NCBI GenBank assembly: GCA_020850595.1
Contig: JADZEK010000014.1
Span: forward strand, 1 to 64,000
Reading direction: 5' to 3'
Length of the DNA: 64,000 nucleotides
From: Anaerolineales bacterium
Lineage (GTDB): Bacteria > Chloroflexota > Anaerolineae > Anaerolineales > UBA6663
Numbering within the stretch: the first letter of the stretch is position 1; each line of letters begins with the position of its first letter. Positions 47,255 through 56,392 of this stretch are shown here, piece after piece. The notes beneath the pieces are model-generated. The model made no database searches, was not told the DNA's origin, and worked only from the letters and a program-made list of their open reading frames with translations. The position numbers and the translations under genes were made by a program.

Positions 47255-50200
47255 CTACTTGACGGTGATCGTCACCGGGGCGCTGTCGGTGTAGTTGCCG
47301 GCGGCGTCGTAGGCGCGCACTTGCAGGGTGTGTAAACCGGCGGTGCCGATCTTCCAGCGCGTGCTGTACGGGGCGACCGTGGCGCTGGTGACGGCCAACC
47401 CATCCACGTAGAAGACCACGCGCGAGAGCGAGAGATTGTCCTGCGCTTGCGGCTGGAGCACGACCGACTCGTCGTCGGCCAGCGAGTATTCGGTCCCCGG
47501 CGCGGGCGAGAGCAGGCTGACCGTCGGCGGCTGGTTGTCCACCGTCACCTGGAGGGTGCTGGTCTCGAAGATGAACGGGCCGCCGGCCGGGTCGTTCTTG
47601 ACCACGACGAGCTGCACCGAATACAACCCGTCCAGCCCGGTCGTATTCCACGGCTGCAGCAGGCCGTTCTCAATCTGCTCGCCGCGGTCGCCTTCCACCT
47701 GCGTCCAGTTCTGCGGGAAGAGGCCGGGGCCGACCTGCACCCTAAAGAAAGCAAAGTTCTCGCCGCGGGCCGTGCCCAGCAGATCCACCACGCCGTGCAC
47801 GTAAGCAAAGGGCTGCGGCTGGGTGATCTGCGCGTCGCCGGTGGAGAGGCAGGTGCCGGCGAAGGCGTCGTACTCGGTGGGCGGCTGCTCCAGGTTGGCG
47901 GTGCGCACCCAGTCGGCGGCCTCGGGCGGCAAGATCATGTAGTAACGCTGCTCGACCAGCTCGGGCGGGGTGCAGGCGGTGGCGCGCTTGCCGGTCTCGC
48001 GGTTGACGGCGACGGGCAGCCAGATGTTGTCGGGCGCGGTGGGCTGCGTGCCGAGGGCGAAGATCTCCTCGCGCGTCTGGCGGCAGTAGGCGGTGGGCAG
48101 CAGGCCCGAGGGCTCGCAGACCTTTTGGGTGACGATGTTGGGCGGGGCCGACCAGCCCAGGGCGGGCAGGTCGAGGGCCTGCGCGCCGTAGGTCATCAGC
48201 GCGTGCCAGATGGGGGCCGCGCCGGTCAGGCCGGTGACCGAGCGCATCTCGGTGTTGTCGGCGTTGCCCACCCACACGCCGACCGCCAGGCGCGGCACGT
48301 AGCCGATGGTCCAGTTGTCGTGGAAGTCGTTGGTGGTGCCGGTCTTGGCGGCGGCCGGGCGGTCGGCCAATTCCAGCGGATTGCCGCGGCCAAAGGCGGC
48401 CACCCGCGCCTCGGTGTCGGAGAGCACATTGTTGATGAGGTAGGGCAGTGTGGTGTCGAGCACGCGCACGGTACTGGGCGTGTCGCGCTCATAGAGGATC
48501 TGGCCGTTGCGGTCTTGGACGCGCAAGATGGCGACCGGGTCGAGCTGACGGTAGCCGGGGCGCTGCTGCTCGGCGGGCACGGGCTGCCCGGCCATGACGC
48601 CCATGTTGGCGAAGACGCTGAAGGCGTAGGTCATGTCGAGCAGGGTGACTTCGCCGCCGCCCAGGGTGAGGGCCAGACCGTATTGGCCGGTGTCGAGGCT
48701 GTTGATGCCCAGGCGGTGGGCCAGGCGGATGACGTTATCCACGCCGACCTGGTCTATGAGCTGGACGGCCGGGATGTTGTAGCTGCGGGCCAGCGCAATG
48801 CGCAGGCTGACCGGGCCGTGGAAGCGCCGGTCGTAGTTCTCCGGCACGTACGGCGCGCCGTTGGCCTGCGCGAAGCTGGTGGGGATGTCGAGCAGCATGG
48901 TGGCGGGGGTGTACGCGCCGGTGCGGAAGGCCTCCAGGTAGGTGAAGGGCTTGAAGGACGAGCCGGGCTGGCGTAAACCGTCCACAGCGATGTTGAAGTT
49001 GCCGTCTATGGCGGTGTTCCAGTAATCCGCTGAGCCGAGCATCGCCAGAATCTCGCCGGTGTCGGGCTTGAGCATGATGACGGCGGCGTTGGTCACGTGG
49101 TGGTCTACGCCCACGTCGGCCTCGCCCAGGGGCGGCAGGTCGGCGGCGGCGGGGCACGCGGCGCTGCCCTGGCCGGCGGCCCCCTCGGCCGGGACGACCA
49201 GCGCCGGGTCGCCGCCGCTCAGCCGGGCGAGCTGCGTGCGGGCCACGCACTCGGCCTGGCGCTGCAGGTCGAGGTCGAGGCTGGTGGTCACGCGCAGGCC
49301 GCCGCGGTTGACCAAATCTTCGCCAAACATCTCCACCAATTGCCGGCGCACGTAGACGGAGAAGTGCGGCGCGAGCAAGTCGAAGCGGCGCGCGGGCGGC
49401 TGGATGGTGATGGCCTCGGTGGCGGCGGCGGCGGCCTGCGCGGGGGTGATGAAGCCTTCGCGCAGCATCACCTCCAGCACAACGGCCTGGCGCTCAAACG
49501 CGCCCTGGGAGTCGGAGATGGGGTTGATGCCCGGTGACTGCGGGATGGCGGCCAGCAGGGCGGCCTCGCCCAGAGTGAGCGTTTGCGCGTGCTTGCCGAA
49601 GTAGACCAGGGCGGCGGCGTCTATGCCGTAGGCCAGGTTGCCGTAGAAGTTGGTGTTGACGTACCACTCCAGGATTTGCTCTTTGGAATATTGGCGCGTG
49701 ATCTCGGCGGCCAGCAAAATCTCGCGGATCTTGCGCGAGTAAGAGCGCTCGGTGCGCTGCTCCAGCGGGATGAGCGTGTTCTTGACGAGCTGCTGGGTGA
49801 TGGACGAGCCGCCCTGGATGGCCTCGCCGCGCAGGTTAGAGACCAGGGCCCGGGTGATGCCCACCAGGTCGTAGCCGGGGTTGGTGAAGAAGGTCTTGTC
49901 TTCCAGCGCGACGGTGGCACTGATGATGGCGGCGGGGAGTTGGCTGTAGGCGACGTATTGCCGGTCGCCGCCGCGTGGGTCAATCACCTCGTAGAGCAGG
50001 TGCGTGCCGGTGCGGTCGTAAATCTGCGTGGTCTGGAAGAACTCGCTGGTAAGCGGGTTGAAGGCTTCTTGCAGGGCGGCGGCGGAGGGCAGATCGCGGG
50101 TGTAGTAGGCGTAGACACCCGCCAGCACGCCCCCGGCCGCGGCGAGGCTGAGGAAGACGGCGGCGGCCAGGCTCAGGCCCGCCCCGGCCAGGGCGCGCAG

Positions 50201-50275
50201 GCCGCGCTGGGCGCCCTGGCGGGCGGCGGCGCGGCGGACGCGGCGGGCGCGGATGACGTCGGTGGTGCCGGGCAT
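47255..50275 (-). CDS. Class A penicillin-binding protein (PBP1A family), with C-terminal Ig-like domain
   Basis: 1006-residue bifunctional peptidoglycan synthase. One membrane helix (about 30-57) precedes the GT51 glycosyltransferase with VALEDKTFF (catalytic Glu about 125), GGSSITQQLVKN and KEQILEWYVNT. The transpeptidase shows SSFK (S439-K442), RSYNIP and KTGTTN (K644). After about residue 770 come a Cys-containing linker and two beta-sandwich domains, the last with a Bacterial Ig-like pattern (about 910-1006). The ATG at 50275 is 6 nt after TAACAT, with TGG in front, and has no Shine-Dalgarno sequence. Confidence 0.94.
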   Translation of the reverse strand: MPGTTDVIRARRVRRAAARQGAQRGLRALAGAGLSLAAAVFLSLAAAGGVLAGVYAYYTRDLPSAAALQEAFNPLTSEFFQTTQIYDRTGTHLLYEVIDPRGGDRQYVAYSQLPAAIISATVALEDKTFFTNPGYDLVGITRALVSNLRGEAIQGGSSITQQLVKNTLIPLEQRTERSYSRKIREILLAAEITRQYSKEQILEWYVNTNFYGNLAYGIDAAALVYFGKHAQTLTLGEAALLAAIPQSPGINPISDSQGAFERQAVVLEVMLREGFITPAQAAAAATEAITIQPPARRFDLLAPHFSVYVRRQLVEMFGEDLVNRGGLRVTTSLDLDLQRQAECVARTQLARLSGGDPALVVPAEGAAGQGSAACPAAADLPPLGEADVGVDHHVTNAAVIMLKPDTGEILAMLGSADYWNTAIDGNFNIAVDGLRQPGSSFKPFTYLEAFRTGAYTPATMLLDIPTSFAQANGAPYVPENYDRRFHGPVSLRIALARSYNIPAVQLIDQVGVDNVIRLAHRLGINSLDTGQYGLALTLGGGEVTLLDMTYAFSVFANMGVMAGQPVPAEQQRPGYRQLDPVAILRVQDRNGQILYERDTPSTVRVLDTTLPYLINNVLSDTEARVAAFGRGNPLELADRPAAAKTGTTNDFHDNWTIGYVPRLAVGVWVGNADNTEMRSVTGLTGAAPIWHALMTYGAQALDLPALGWSAPPNIVTQKVCEPSGLLPTAYCRQTREEIFALGTQPTAPDNIWLPVAVNRETGKRATACTPPELVEQRYYMILPPEAADWVRTANLEQPPTEYDAFAGTCLSTGDAQITQPQPFAYVHGVVDLLGTARGENFAFFRVQVGPGLFPQNWTQVEGDRGEQIENGLLQPWNTTGLDGLYSVQLVVVKNDPAGGPFIFETSTLQVTVDNQPPTVSLLSPAPGTEYSLADDESVVLQPQAQDNLSLSRVVFYVDGLAVTSATVAPYSTRWKIGTAGLHTLQVRAYDAAGNYTDSAPVTITVK

Positions 50276-50281
50276 GGGGGT

Positions 50282-50290
50282 ATGTTACCA
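50282..50290 (-). promoter_or_regulatory. Extended -10 for a leaderless PBP1A mRNA
   Basis: TGG-TAACAT on the minus strand, an extended -10 form, with 6 nt (ACCCCC) to the ATG at 50275. Confidence 0.4.
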
Positions 50291-50359
50291 CCGGTAGATG
50301 AGCGGGCGGAGAGGCGGGGAGGGCTGGGGACTCAGTAGGGCGACGGGAAGCGGTATAGA

Positions 50360-51115
50360 CTATTCGATCCGATCGTGCTTTTCGAGATTGTGGCGCGCGC
50401 ACAGGAGCTGGACGTTGGCGGCGGTGAGCGACGTGCCGCCTTTGGAGAAGGGCAGGATATGGTCAAAGTGCAGTTCAGTGGTGGCTCCGCACTTAACGCA
50501 CTTGCCGCCATCTCGCTTCCAGACTTCGAGCTTAACGGTCGTGGGGATCATGCGGCGACGATCTTCAACCCACCCGGAGAGGCCTTCGTCTGACGGCACA
50601 TCTTCTGGGATAGCCACAAGCCTAAACTTGAACACCCGCCGACGGCCGTCTGACTGCCGCCACGAGTCAACCAGATTGAAAAGACCGTTGTAGGACCAAA
50701 CGCCATTGAGAATTTTCTCGTAGACTTTGACACGGGCGGGCCGTTCGCCGTGCTGCGCGTGGGCTTGGGCGGCCTGGTGGAACTTGCCGTTCTCGGTCAA
50801 AGCGCCAGAGGGGGTTCGTTCGGGCTGGTCAACAGTCTTGGGGTCGGGACCACTTGCCTGCCGGGGCTGATCGTGGCCTTCGTAGATCAGCATAGCTCCG
50901 TCATTTTCCAACCGATCCTCATAGGGAGCATTGTGGCGCACCGACATAAGGATGATGGCATAGCCATGATTGGTCTTAAAGTTCATGCCGCGTTGCAGGG
51001 TCATGCCTTCGCGCTGGCACATGTCATGGTAAGAGATGATCTCGTTCGTCAAAGTGTCCCCAACGAATGGTGCGTGGTAGAGGCCAAATGGAATCGTCAC
51101 GTCCCCAAAACACAA
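50360..51115 (-). CDS. HNH endonuclease with an SRA-like N-terminal domain
   Basis: 251 residues. The C-terminal HNH nuclease is complete: CVKCG, then LHFDHILPFSKGG (HNH His) and NVQLLCARHNLEKHD. The N-terminal 150 residues read like an SRA/YDG domain, with GYAIILMSVRHNAPYEDRL and AMLIYEGHD. SRA-HNH fusions are known modification-dependent restriction enzymes that cut DNA with methyl- or hydroxymethylcytosine; assignment here is by eye. The gene is noticeably less GC-rich than its neighbours, suggesting transfer. TTG 51115 is the start if the message is leaderless; GTG 51100 is possible. Confidence 0.75.
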   Translation of the reverse strand: MCFGDVTIPFGLYHAPFVGDTLTNEIISYHDMCQREGMTLQRGMNFKTNHGYAIILMSVRHNAPYEDRLENDGAMLIYEGHDQPRQASGPDPKTVDQPERTPSGALTENGKFHQAAQAHAQHGERPARVKVYEKILNGVWSYNGLFNLVDSWRQSDGRRRVFKFRLVAIPEDVPSDEGLSGWVEDRRRMIPTTVKLEVWKRDGGKCVKCGATTELHFDHILPFSKGGTSLTAANVQLLCARHNLEKHDRIE

Positions 51116-51120
51116 GCGCC

Positions 51121-51126
51121 ATTATA
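51121..51126 (-). promoter_or_regulatory. -10 box of the HNH endonuclease gene
   Basis: A perfect TATAAT on the minus strand with 5 nt before the TTG at 51115. It sits between the gene and the hairpin at 51130-51160. Confidence 0.5.
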
Positions 51127-51129
51127 CAA

Positions 51130-51160
51130 GCGCCGACCGAGAATGAGCCTCGGTCGGCGC
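51130..51160 (-). terminator. Hairpin between the DUF2652 gene and the HNH gene
   Basis: gcgccgaccgag and ctcggtcggcgc pair perfectly over 12 bp with a 7-nt loop. It lies 34 bp after the DUF2652-gene stop and just before the HNH -10 box, so it probably insulates the nuclease gene from readthrough. Confidence 0.6.
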
Positions 51161-51193
51161 GGTTGACAATGCGCGGCGAGAAAGAGGTGCGGC

Positions 51194-52333
51194 CTACGCC
51201 CCCGCCCCGGCCAGGGTCGCGCCGCCGGGCAGCGGGGCGAGGCCGGCGGCCTGCTCATTGAGCAGTTGGGCCAGGCGGGCCACCGACTCAGGGAAGCGGG
51301 CCGAGCGCATGATGAGGCGCAGCAGCGGCCGAGTGACGAAGCGCGGCAGCTTGCCAAGGTGGCCCTGGATGGTCACGCGCAGGTGCGTGCCGCGGCCGTC
51401 GGCGCTGGGGGTCAAGCGCTGGGTCATGACAATGGAAGTCTTCTCGTCCGGCGCCTGCTTGACCGTCACGTAGTCAAAGGGCTTCCAGTCGAGCACGGTC
51501 TCCACGGTGGTTTCGTTCTTGCCGTGGGCGCAGTGGTTGCGCGCCCCGGGGCCGGTGCGCCCGTTGATCCGGTCGGCGCTCGACCAGGTGGTGCCCGCCA
51601 TCCACAGGTGGCGGCGGGTGGGGTCGTTGAGGAAGTCCCACACCACCGCCGGGGGCGCGGCGATGTCCACCTCCAGCGTCAGGTCAGAGTCGGCCTCTTC
51701 CACCACGATGCGGCGCGCGGCCACCAGCGCCTGGTAGCGGGCGCGCAGGTCCAGGCTGTAGGTCAGCACCTCGCCCAGGTGCTCATAGCTCTCGGTGATG
51801 GCCCGCAGCTCGCGTGGGTCGCACGGCACCACCAGGCGGTCGAGCACCGCGCCGGTGAACAGGGCGTAGGCCTGCCAGCCGGTGCGCTCGCTGACGTGGT
51901 TCTTGAGCAGGCGATGCACCAGGTTGACATCCGAGCCGACCAACTCACTAATCCCGGCGATGTTCTGCACCATGTATTGGCCGTGGTGGGTGATGAACTT
52001 GAGATCGAGGGTGGGGATGGCCTTGCAGGCGCGGCACTCGCAGGTCGTGCGGCGGCGCACAGCCTCCACCCGGTCGCGGAACTCGGCGTAGGTGGTCTCC
52101 ACCAGCTCCAGCAGGGTCTCGCCCCGGCCCACCTGGCTGTCCGGCACATAGGCGAAGACGGCATCGCCTTCCAGCTTGCCGATCGTGAGCAGCGACTTCA
52201 GGCGGCCGACGATGGTTTCGAGCAAGTCGCTGAGGATGCCCTGGGCGTGGTCAAGCTCCACCCCGGCCAGGTAAGAGGTGTAGCCGGAAATGTCGGCGAG
52301 GACGAGGTAGCCGTGCTGGGCTTGCTGAGCCAT
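51194..52333 (-). CDS. DUF2652 and SRPBCC two-domain protein
   Basis: 379 residues. The first 200 begin GYLVLADISGYTSYLAG and contain KLEGDAVFAY, the pattern of DUF2652 proteins, which are built like class III nucleotide cyclases but lack most catalytic residues. A CECRACK segment (near residue 100) could bind metal. Residues about 215-345 form an SRPBCC (START/Bet v1-like) ligand-binding domain, with VDIAAPPAVVWDFLNDP. ATG 52333 follows GGAGG by 11 nt. Role unknown; sensing of a hydrophobic ligand is a guess. Confidence 0.8.
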   Translation of the reverse strand: MAQQAQHGYLVLADISGYTSYLAGVELDHAQGILSDLLETIVGRLKSLLTIGKLEGDAVFAYVPDSQVGRGETLLELVETTYAEFRDRVEAVRRRTTCECRACKAIPTLDLKFITHHGQYMVQNIAGISELVGSDVNLVHRLLKNHVSERTGWQAYALFTGAVLDRLVVPCDPRELRAITESYEHLGEVLTYSLDLRARYQALVAARRIVVEEADSDLTLEVDIAAPPAVVWDFLNDPTRRHLWMAGTTWSSADRINGRTGPGARNHCAHGKNETTVETVLDWKPFDYVTVKQAPDEKTSIVMTQRLTPSADGRGTHLRVTIQGHLGKLPRFVTRPLLRLIMRSARFPESVARLAQLLNEQAAGLAPLPGGATLAGAGA

Positions 52334-52502
52334 GCCTGCGCCTCCGGCCGCCAAACGGCGGACCTGCCCCCTACGTTACACCGCTATTCTAGGCCAGATT
52401 AGGCAGATTTGACAGGCCAGAACTTGCTCAGTTGGTGACCAAAAATGAAACAGGGGCGGATTCAGCCACAGCAGCGGGCGCAGATTAGCCGGGCTGCTCA
52501 AC

Positions 52503-52542
52503 GCCGCCGGGCCGGTGTCGGGTCTGACCCCGGCCCGGCGGC
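52503..52542 (-). terminator. Hairpin after the transglutaminase gene
   Basis: gccgccgggccgg and ccggcccggcggc pair perfectly over 13 bp; the 14-nt loop can extend the stem by three pairs. It begins 26 bp after the stop at 52569. No T run follows. Confidence 0.6.
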
Positions 52543-52568
52543 TGTCTGCGGAGGGGCAACCGGCAGGC

Positions 52569-54929
52569 TCACTCGCCCTTTTCTTCCAGCAGGTCGAGCA
52601 GGTAGGCGCGCAAGGTGTCGTGCCACACCTGCCAGCGGATGCCGCGCCAGGCGCGCTGGGCGCTGGCCGGGTTGGCCGGGCGCGGGCTGTACTGCTCGGT
52701 GACATATTCGGTAGTGATGACCGCGACGCCGGAGGCCGAGGCGGGCAGCGCCTGGGCGAAGGCGGCGGCGCGCTCGTCGGGCGTGACGGCCGGCGAACCG
52801 CTGAGGCCCAGCCAGCGCGCGGCGCGCTCGAACTGCATGTAGACCAGCGCCACGCCGGTGGGCAGCGGCTGGCCCGAGCGTTGCAGCGCCCACGCCCCCA
52901 GGCGGCCGAAGCTCTCCCAGCCCAGGACGCCCACGCGCACCGAGAAGACCCCCAGCACCAGCGCGGCCAGCGCCAGGCTCACGGCGCTCAGCCCAATCGC
53001 CGTCCAGGGCAGGTTTTGCAGCCAGTTCACGAAGGCGTTGGTCGAGGGCGCGGCCACCGGGTCGGCCAGGTCTTCGGGCGGGATGAGGTCTTCCAGGTTG
53101 TCCCGCAGGCTTTCAAAACCCTCGTCGCTGTTGGGGTCTACCGGGTCGCGGTTGTCTTCACCGGCGGCTTTCGCCGGGCGGATGAGCGGGGCCTCAGAGG
53201 TGGTCGGCTCGAACTCGACCCAGCCATACTTAGGGAAGAACACCTCAGGCCAGGCGTGGGCGTTCTGCTCCAGCACGTGGTAGGTGCTGGTGTTCTCGTC
53301 GAGCGCGCCCTGGCTGAAGCCGACGGCCAGGCGGGCGGGGATGCCCAGCGCGCGCAGCATGAGCACCTCGGCCGAGGCGTAGTAGTTGCAGTAGCCGCGG
53401 CGGCTGGTGAAGAGCACATAATCCACCGGGTCCACGTTGGGCGGCGGGGCGTCTATGTTCTGGTCGTAGGTGATGTTGGCGCGCAGCCAGTTGGTGATCG
53501 CCACGGCCATGTCGTAGGGGTTTTCGGCCCCGGCCTCGGCCACGATCTGGCGGGCCAGGTCGCGGGTGCGGGCGGTCACCTCGGGCGGCACGGCCAGGAA
53601 CCCCTCGCGCACCCAGGCCGGGTAATCTTGCCCGGCGGTTTGCAGGCTGCCCTCGTCGGCGATGGAGATGGCCGAGATCATCTGATAGACCTCGCCGCGG
53701 CGCAGCACTTCTTGGGCGCGCGCTCCCACGATGTCGGTCTGCGCGCCGCCCACGGGGTCAAAGGTCAGCTCGAGCGTGTTGGCGCGGTCGAACCAGAGCG
53801 GCTGCGGGGCGACGTACAGGCGGCTGGTGGCGGCCACGTGCATGGTAAAGGCCAGGCTCACCTGGCGGCGCGCCGCGTAGGGCGCCGACTGCACGCGGCT
53901 GGCGTTGTCAGTTGGGTCAAACTCGCTGTAGGTGGTCTCGCCCAGCTCCCAGCGGCCGTCAATGTAGTCGCCATAAGCGGCGGCGCGCCAGTAGTAGCGC
54001 TGAATCTGCTCGCTCTCGTCGAGCACCTGGTCTTCGCCCGAAACGGCGTTGATGTGCACGTCCATGATCGGTTCACCGCTCAGGCGGGCCGGGCCGCCCA
54101 GGGTCAGGGCGTCGCTGTAGAAGTCGCTGTAGGCCTGGCCGTAACCGCGGATGGCGGCGAACATGCGCATCCACGATTCGCGCACGACGCGGAGCGAGCC
54201 GGTCATCTCGCGCCACTTGGTAGCGGCGGCGGGCGAGGCGGCCAGCCCCGGCGCGGCCCAGCCGATGAGCACGCCCGCCAGCGCGGCGACCAGCCCGGCG
54301 CGCAAGAAGTCGAGGCGCAGGTCGGTGCTGTAGGCCACGCGGGCGCTCTGCCATTCGCGCTCGCGGCTGAGCAGGTTCATGCGGGCCACGAACATCAGCG
54401 CCAGCAAGACGTAAAAGGCCAGGTACAGGTCCAGGCGGGCCGGGCCGAGGTAGTAGTAGGTGTTGACCAGCAGGCCCACACCGGCTGGGATCAGCGCGGG
54501 CCAGACCGAGCCGCGCCGGAAGACCGACCAGGCCATGAGGACGCCGATGTACCAGAAGATGAGGGCGACGCTGACGGGGAAGGGCAGCGCGTCACGCGAC
54601 GTGCCGCCGTGCAGAACTTTATAGAGGAAGGCGTTCAGGCGGACGACCAGCTCGATGGCGCGGCTGTGCCAGTCGCCTTCCAGGCCCAGGCTGACGAACA
54701 CTCCCACGGTGAACAGGCCGTACACCGTGGCGAACAGGAAGGCCGTGCCGCCGGCGAAGCGGCTCCGGGCCAGCGCCAGCCCGGCCAGCACCGCCACGAC
54801 GCCGGTGATCCAGGCGGCTTGCAGGCCGTCGGTCCAGGCGGCGGCCGCGATGCCGCCCGCCGCGACCACGATCAGGGCGCACAGCAGGGCGACGGTCAGC
54901 CAGCCTTCTTCGAGTTTGAACATGGGCAC
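52569..54929 (-). CDS. TgpA-type membrane transglutaminase-like protease
   Basis: 786 residues with about seven N-terminal helices (about 10-240), an extracytoplasmic domain with the transglutaminase core, one helix (about 655-678) and a cytoplasmic DUF4129-like tail. The catalytic Cys is in RRGYCNYYAS (Cys514), His in QNAHAWPEV (His558), and the acidic residue is in GWVEFEPT. This is the TgpA domain order. Such genes usually sit beside a MoxR ATPase and a DUF58 gene; neither is here. ATG 54929 has GAGGTG upstream. Confidence 0.92.
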   Translation of the reverse strand: MPMFKLEEGWLTVALLCALIVVAAGGIAAAAWTDGLQAAWITGVVAVLAGLALARSRFAGGTAFLFATVYGLFTVGVFVSLGLEGDWHSRAIELVVRLNAFLYKVLHGGTSRDALPFPVSVALIFWYIGVLMAWSVFRRGSVWPALIPAGVGLLVNTYYYLGPARLDLYLAFYVLLALMFVARMNLLSREREWQSARVAYSTDLRLDFLRAGLVAALAGVLIGWAAPGLAASPAAATKWREMTGSLRVVRESWMRMFAAIRGYGQAYSDFYSDALTLGGPARLSGEPIMDVHINAVSGEDQVLDESEQIQRYYWRAAAYGDYIDGRWELGETTYSEFDPTDNASRVQSAPYAARRQVSLAFTMHVAATSRLYVAPQPLWFDRANTLELTFDPVGGAQTDIVGARAQEVLRRGEVYQMISAISIADEGSLQTAGQDYPAWVREGFLAVPPEVTARTRDLARQIVAEAGAENPYDMAVAITNWLRANITYDQNIDAPPPNVDPVDYVLFTSRRGYCNYYASAEVLMLRALGIPARLAVGFSQGALDENTSTYHVLEQNAHAWPEVFFPKYGWVEFEPTTSEAPLIRPAKAAGEDNRDPVDPNSDEGFESLRDNLEDLIPPEDLADPVAAPSTNAFVNWLQNLPWTAIGLSAVSLALAALVLGVFSVRVGVLGWESFGRLGAWALQRSGQPLPTGVALVYMQFERAARWLGLSGSPAVTPDERAAAFAQALPASASGVAVITTEYVTEQYSPRPANPASAQRAWRGIRWQVWHDTLRAYLLDLLEEKGE

Positions 54930-55058
54930 CTCGCCAACACCGCCTCTACGCCCTATTTTACCCGCCGAGAGGCGGATTCGTTCACTGCCCCGCTAACGCT
55001 CATCTCCGCCTAAGGTCCGGGACGCGGCGGCGGGCGCAGCGGTTCCGGCGGAAAAGCA

Positions 55059-55080
55059 TTGGCCACGAATTACACGAGGA
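55059..55080 (+). repeat. Dispersed CACGAATTA repeat, copy 2
   Basis: ttggccacgaattacacgagga, preceded by cggcggaaaagca, matches copy 1 at 47129-47158 including part of its left flank. Confidence 0.6.
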
Positions 55081-55143
55081 ACGCTGGAAATGATAGACTT
55101 TGGGTAGCAGCGGGCAAGTGCCAGGGAAGAGAGGAGGACGCTA

Positions 55144-55620
55144 ATGGGCGCGACCCGCGGAGGGCGGGCGTTGGTGTCCGTGCTGCCGGTGATGCTGCTG
55201 GCATGTGGGGTGTTTGCGGCCTGGCTGTTCCTCACCATGCAGCGGCCCACGGCCGTGTATGTCGGGCGGCTGAGCGACTTCCCGCCAAGCGCGGACCCGT
55301 ATTTCGTGGACGTGGACAACGACATGCTGTTCGTGGTGAACACCGGCAGCCAACTGCTGGTGCTGGAGCCGCGCTTCCATACCAGCGATGACATCTTTAA
55401 CTGCGATGTGAAGTGGGTGCCCACGAACGAGCGGTTTGAGGATCCTTGCTCGGGGGCGAAGTTCACGCCGACCGGCGAGTGGATCGAGGTGTCGTATCTC
55501 ATCAAGACCATTGATCAACGTGGTTTGTCGCGCTACCCAGTCGAGGTGCGCGGCGACGAGCTGTGGCTAACGGCCAAGGTGCTGATCCCCGGCAGGTTGA
55601 TCGCCACGGCCGTGCCATGA
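55144..55620 (+). CDS. Membrane-anchored, degenerate Rieske-like protein
   Basis: 158 residues with an N-terminal anchor helix (about 10-32). The C-terminal domain follows the order of a Rieske domain, with CDVKW and later RFEDPCSGAKFTPTGEW in place of CxH...CPCHGS.FD..G. Two of the Cys remain, but both cluster His residues are absent, so a 2Fe-2S centre of the Rieske type cannot form as usual. A structural or sensory relic is likely. ATG 55144 has an excellent AGAGGAGGAC site. Confidence 0.65.
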   Translation: MGATRGGRALVSVLPVMLLACGVFAAWLFLTMQRPTAVYVGRLSDFPPSADPYFVDVDNDMLFVVNTGSQLLVLEPRFHTSDDIFNCDVKWVPTNERFEDPCSGAKFTPTGEWIEVSYLIKTIDQRGLSRYPVEVRGDELWLTAKVLIPGRLIATAVP

Positions 55621-55749
55621 GGCTGGGCGGGTAAGCACCCGGCTAGGCGCGGCGCAGCGTGGCGAGGTTGACGGCGTTGCCCTGGTAGTGGCGCTCGACG
55701 GCGGCGGGGCATCCCCATCCCCCCTTTGTTTGCGCCGCCCTTCACTCTC

Positions 55750-55758
55750 TGCTATGAT
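55750..55758 (+). promoter_or_regulatory. Extended -10 before the Thr/Pro-rich protein gene
   Basis: TGC-TATGAT at 55750-55758, 21 nt before the ATG at 55780. It fits an extended -10 promoter; no -35 match is evident. Confidence 0.45.
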
Positions 55759-55779
55759 CCGCGCCACCGGGTCAACCCT

Positions 55780-56388
55780 ATGGGCAGTGACTATTCGGGC
55801 AATTACAATCCGCGCCGCCGGACGTACACCTTCCTGACGGCCATCATCCTGCTCACCCTGCCCTGCTATTGCGCCGGGTTTATCGCGCTCTCGGTGCTGC
55901 CGCCGGTGTCGCCGGCCGATGCCACCCCCACCCTGCTCGCCACCGTGACCGGCTTCGCCCTGACCGGCACGGCCGCCGCGGGCACCCCCGGCACCCCCAC
56001 TGCCGACTTCACCGCCACGCCCACCACGCCCACCGGCACCTTCGAGGCCACGCCCACGCAGTTCGTGCCGCCCTCGCGCACGCCGACCATCCCGGCCAGC
56101 CTGACACCCACCGCCACGCCCAGCATCACGCCCAGCCCGACGCCCAGCGGCACGAGCACCCAGACCGCCACGCCCACGGCCACCGGCACCACCACGCTCA
56201 CACCCACACCCACGCTCACCGGCGTGCCCACCTCCACGCCCACCGCCTCGCCCACGGCCACGACCGCGCCGACCAACACGCCCACGGCCTCGCCCAGCGC
56301 CACGTTGCCGGCGGCCAGCGATACGCCCAGCGCCACCGCCACCGCGACGCCGACCGAGACCCCTACCCTGACCAGCACCCCGCCTTAA
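55780..56388 (+). CDS. Membrane-anchored Thr/Pro-rich low-complexity protein
   Basis: 202 residues. A short cytoplasmic head (about 1-16) leads to one membrane helix (about 17-40, LTLPCYCAGFIALSVLPP-like), and the rest is an extended Thr/Pro/Ala/Ser tail with frequent T-P and A-T-P steps and no folded domain. Such tails are typical Chloroflexota surface spacers, probably O-glycosylated. The start at 55780 is preferred over 55726, which precedes the promoter. It ends 4 bp before the first M42 peptidase gene, so it may be the first gene of that operon. Confidence 0.6.
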   Translation: MGSDYSGNYNPRRRTYTFLTAIILLTLPCYCAGFIALSVLPPVSPADATPTLLATVTGFALTGTAAAGTPGTPTADFTATPTTPTGTFEATPTQFVPPSRTPTIPASLTPTATPSITPSPTPSGTSTQTATPTATGTTTLTPTPTLTGVPTSTPTASPTATTAPTNTPTASPSATLPAASDTPSATATATPTETPTLTSTPP

Positions 56389-56392
56389 CCCA

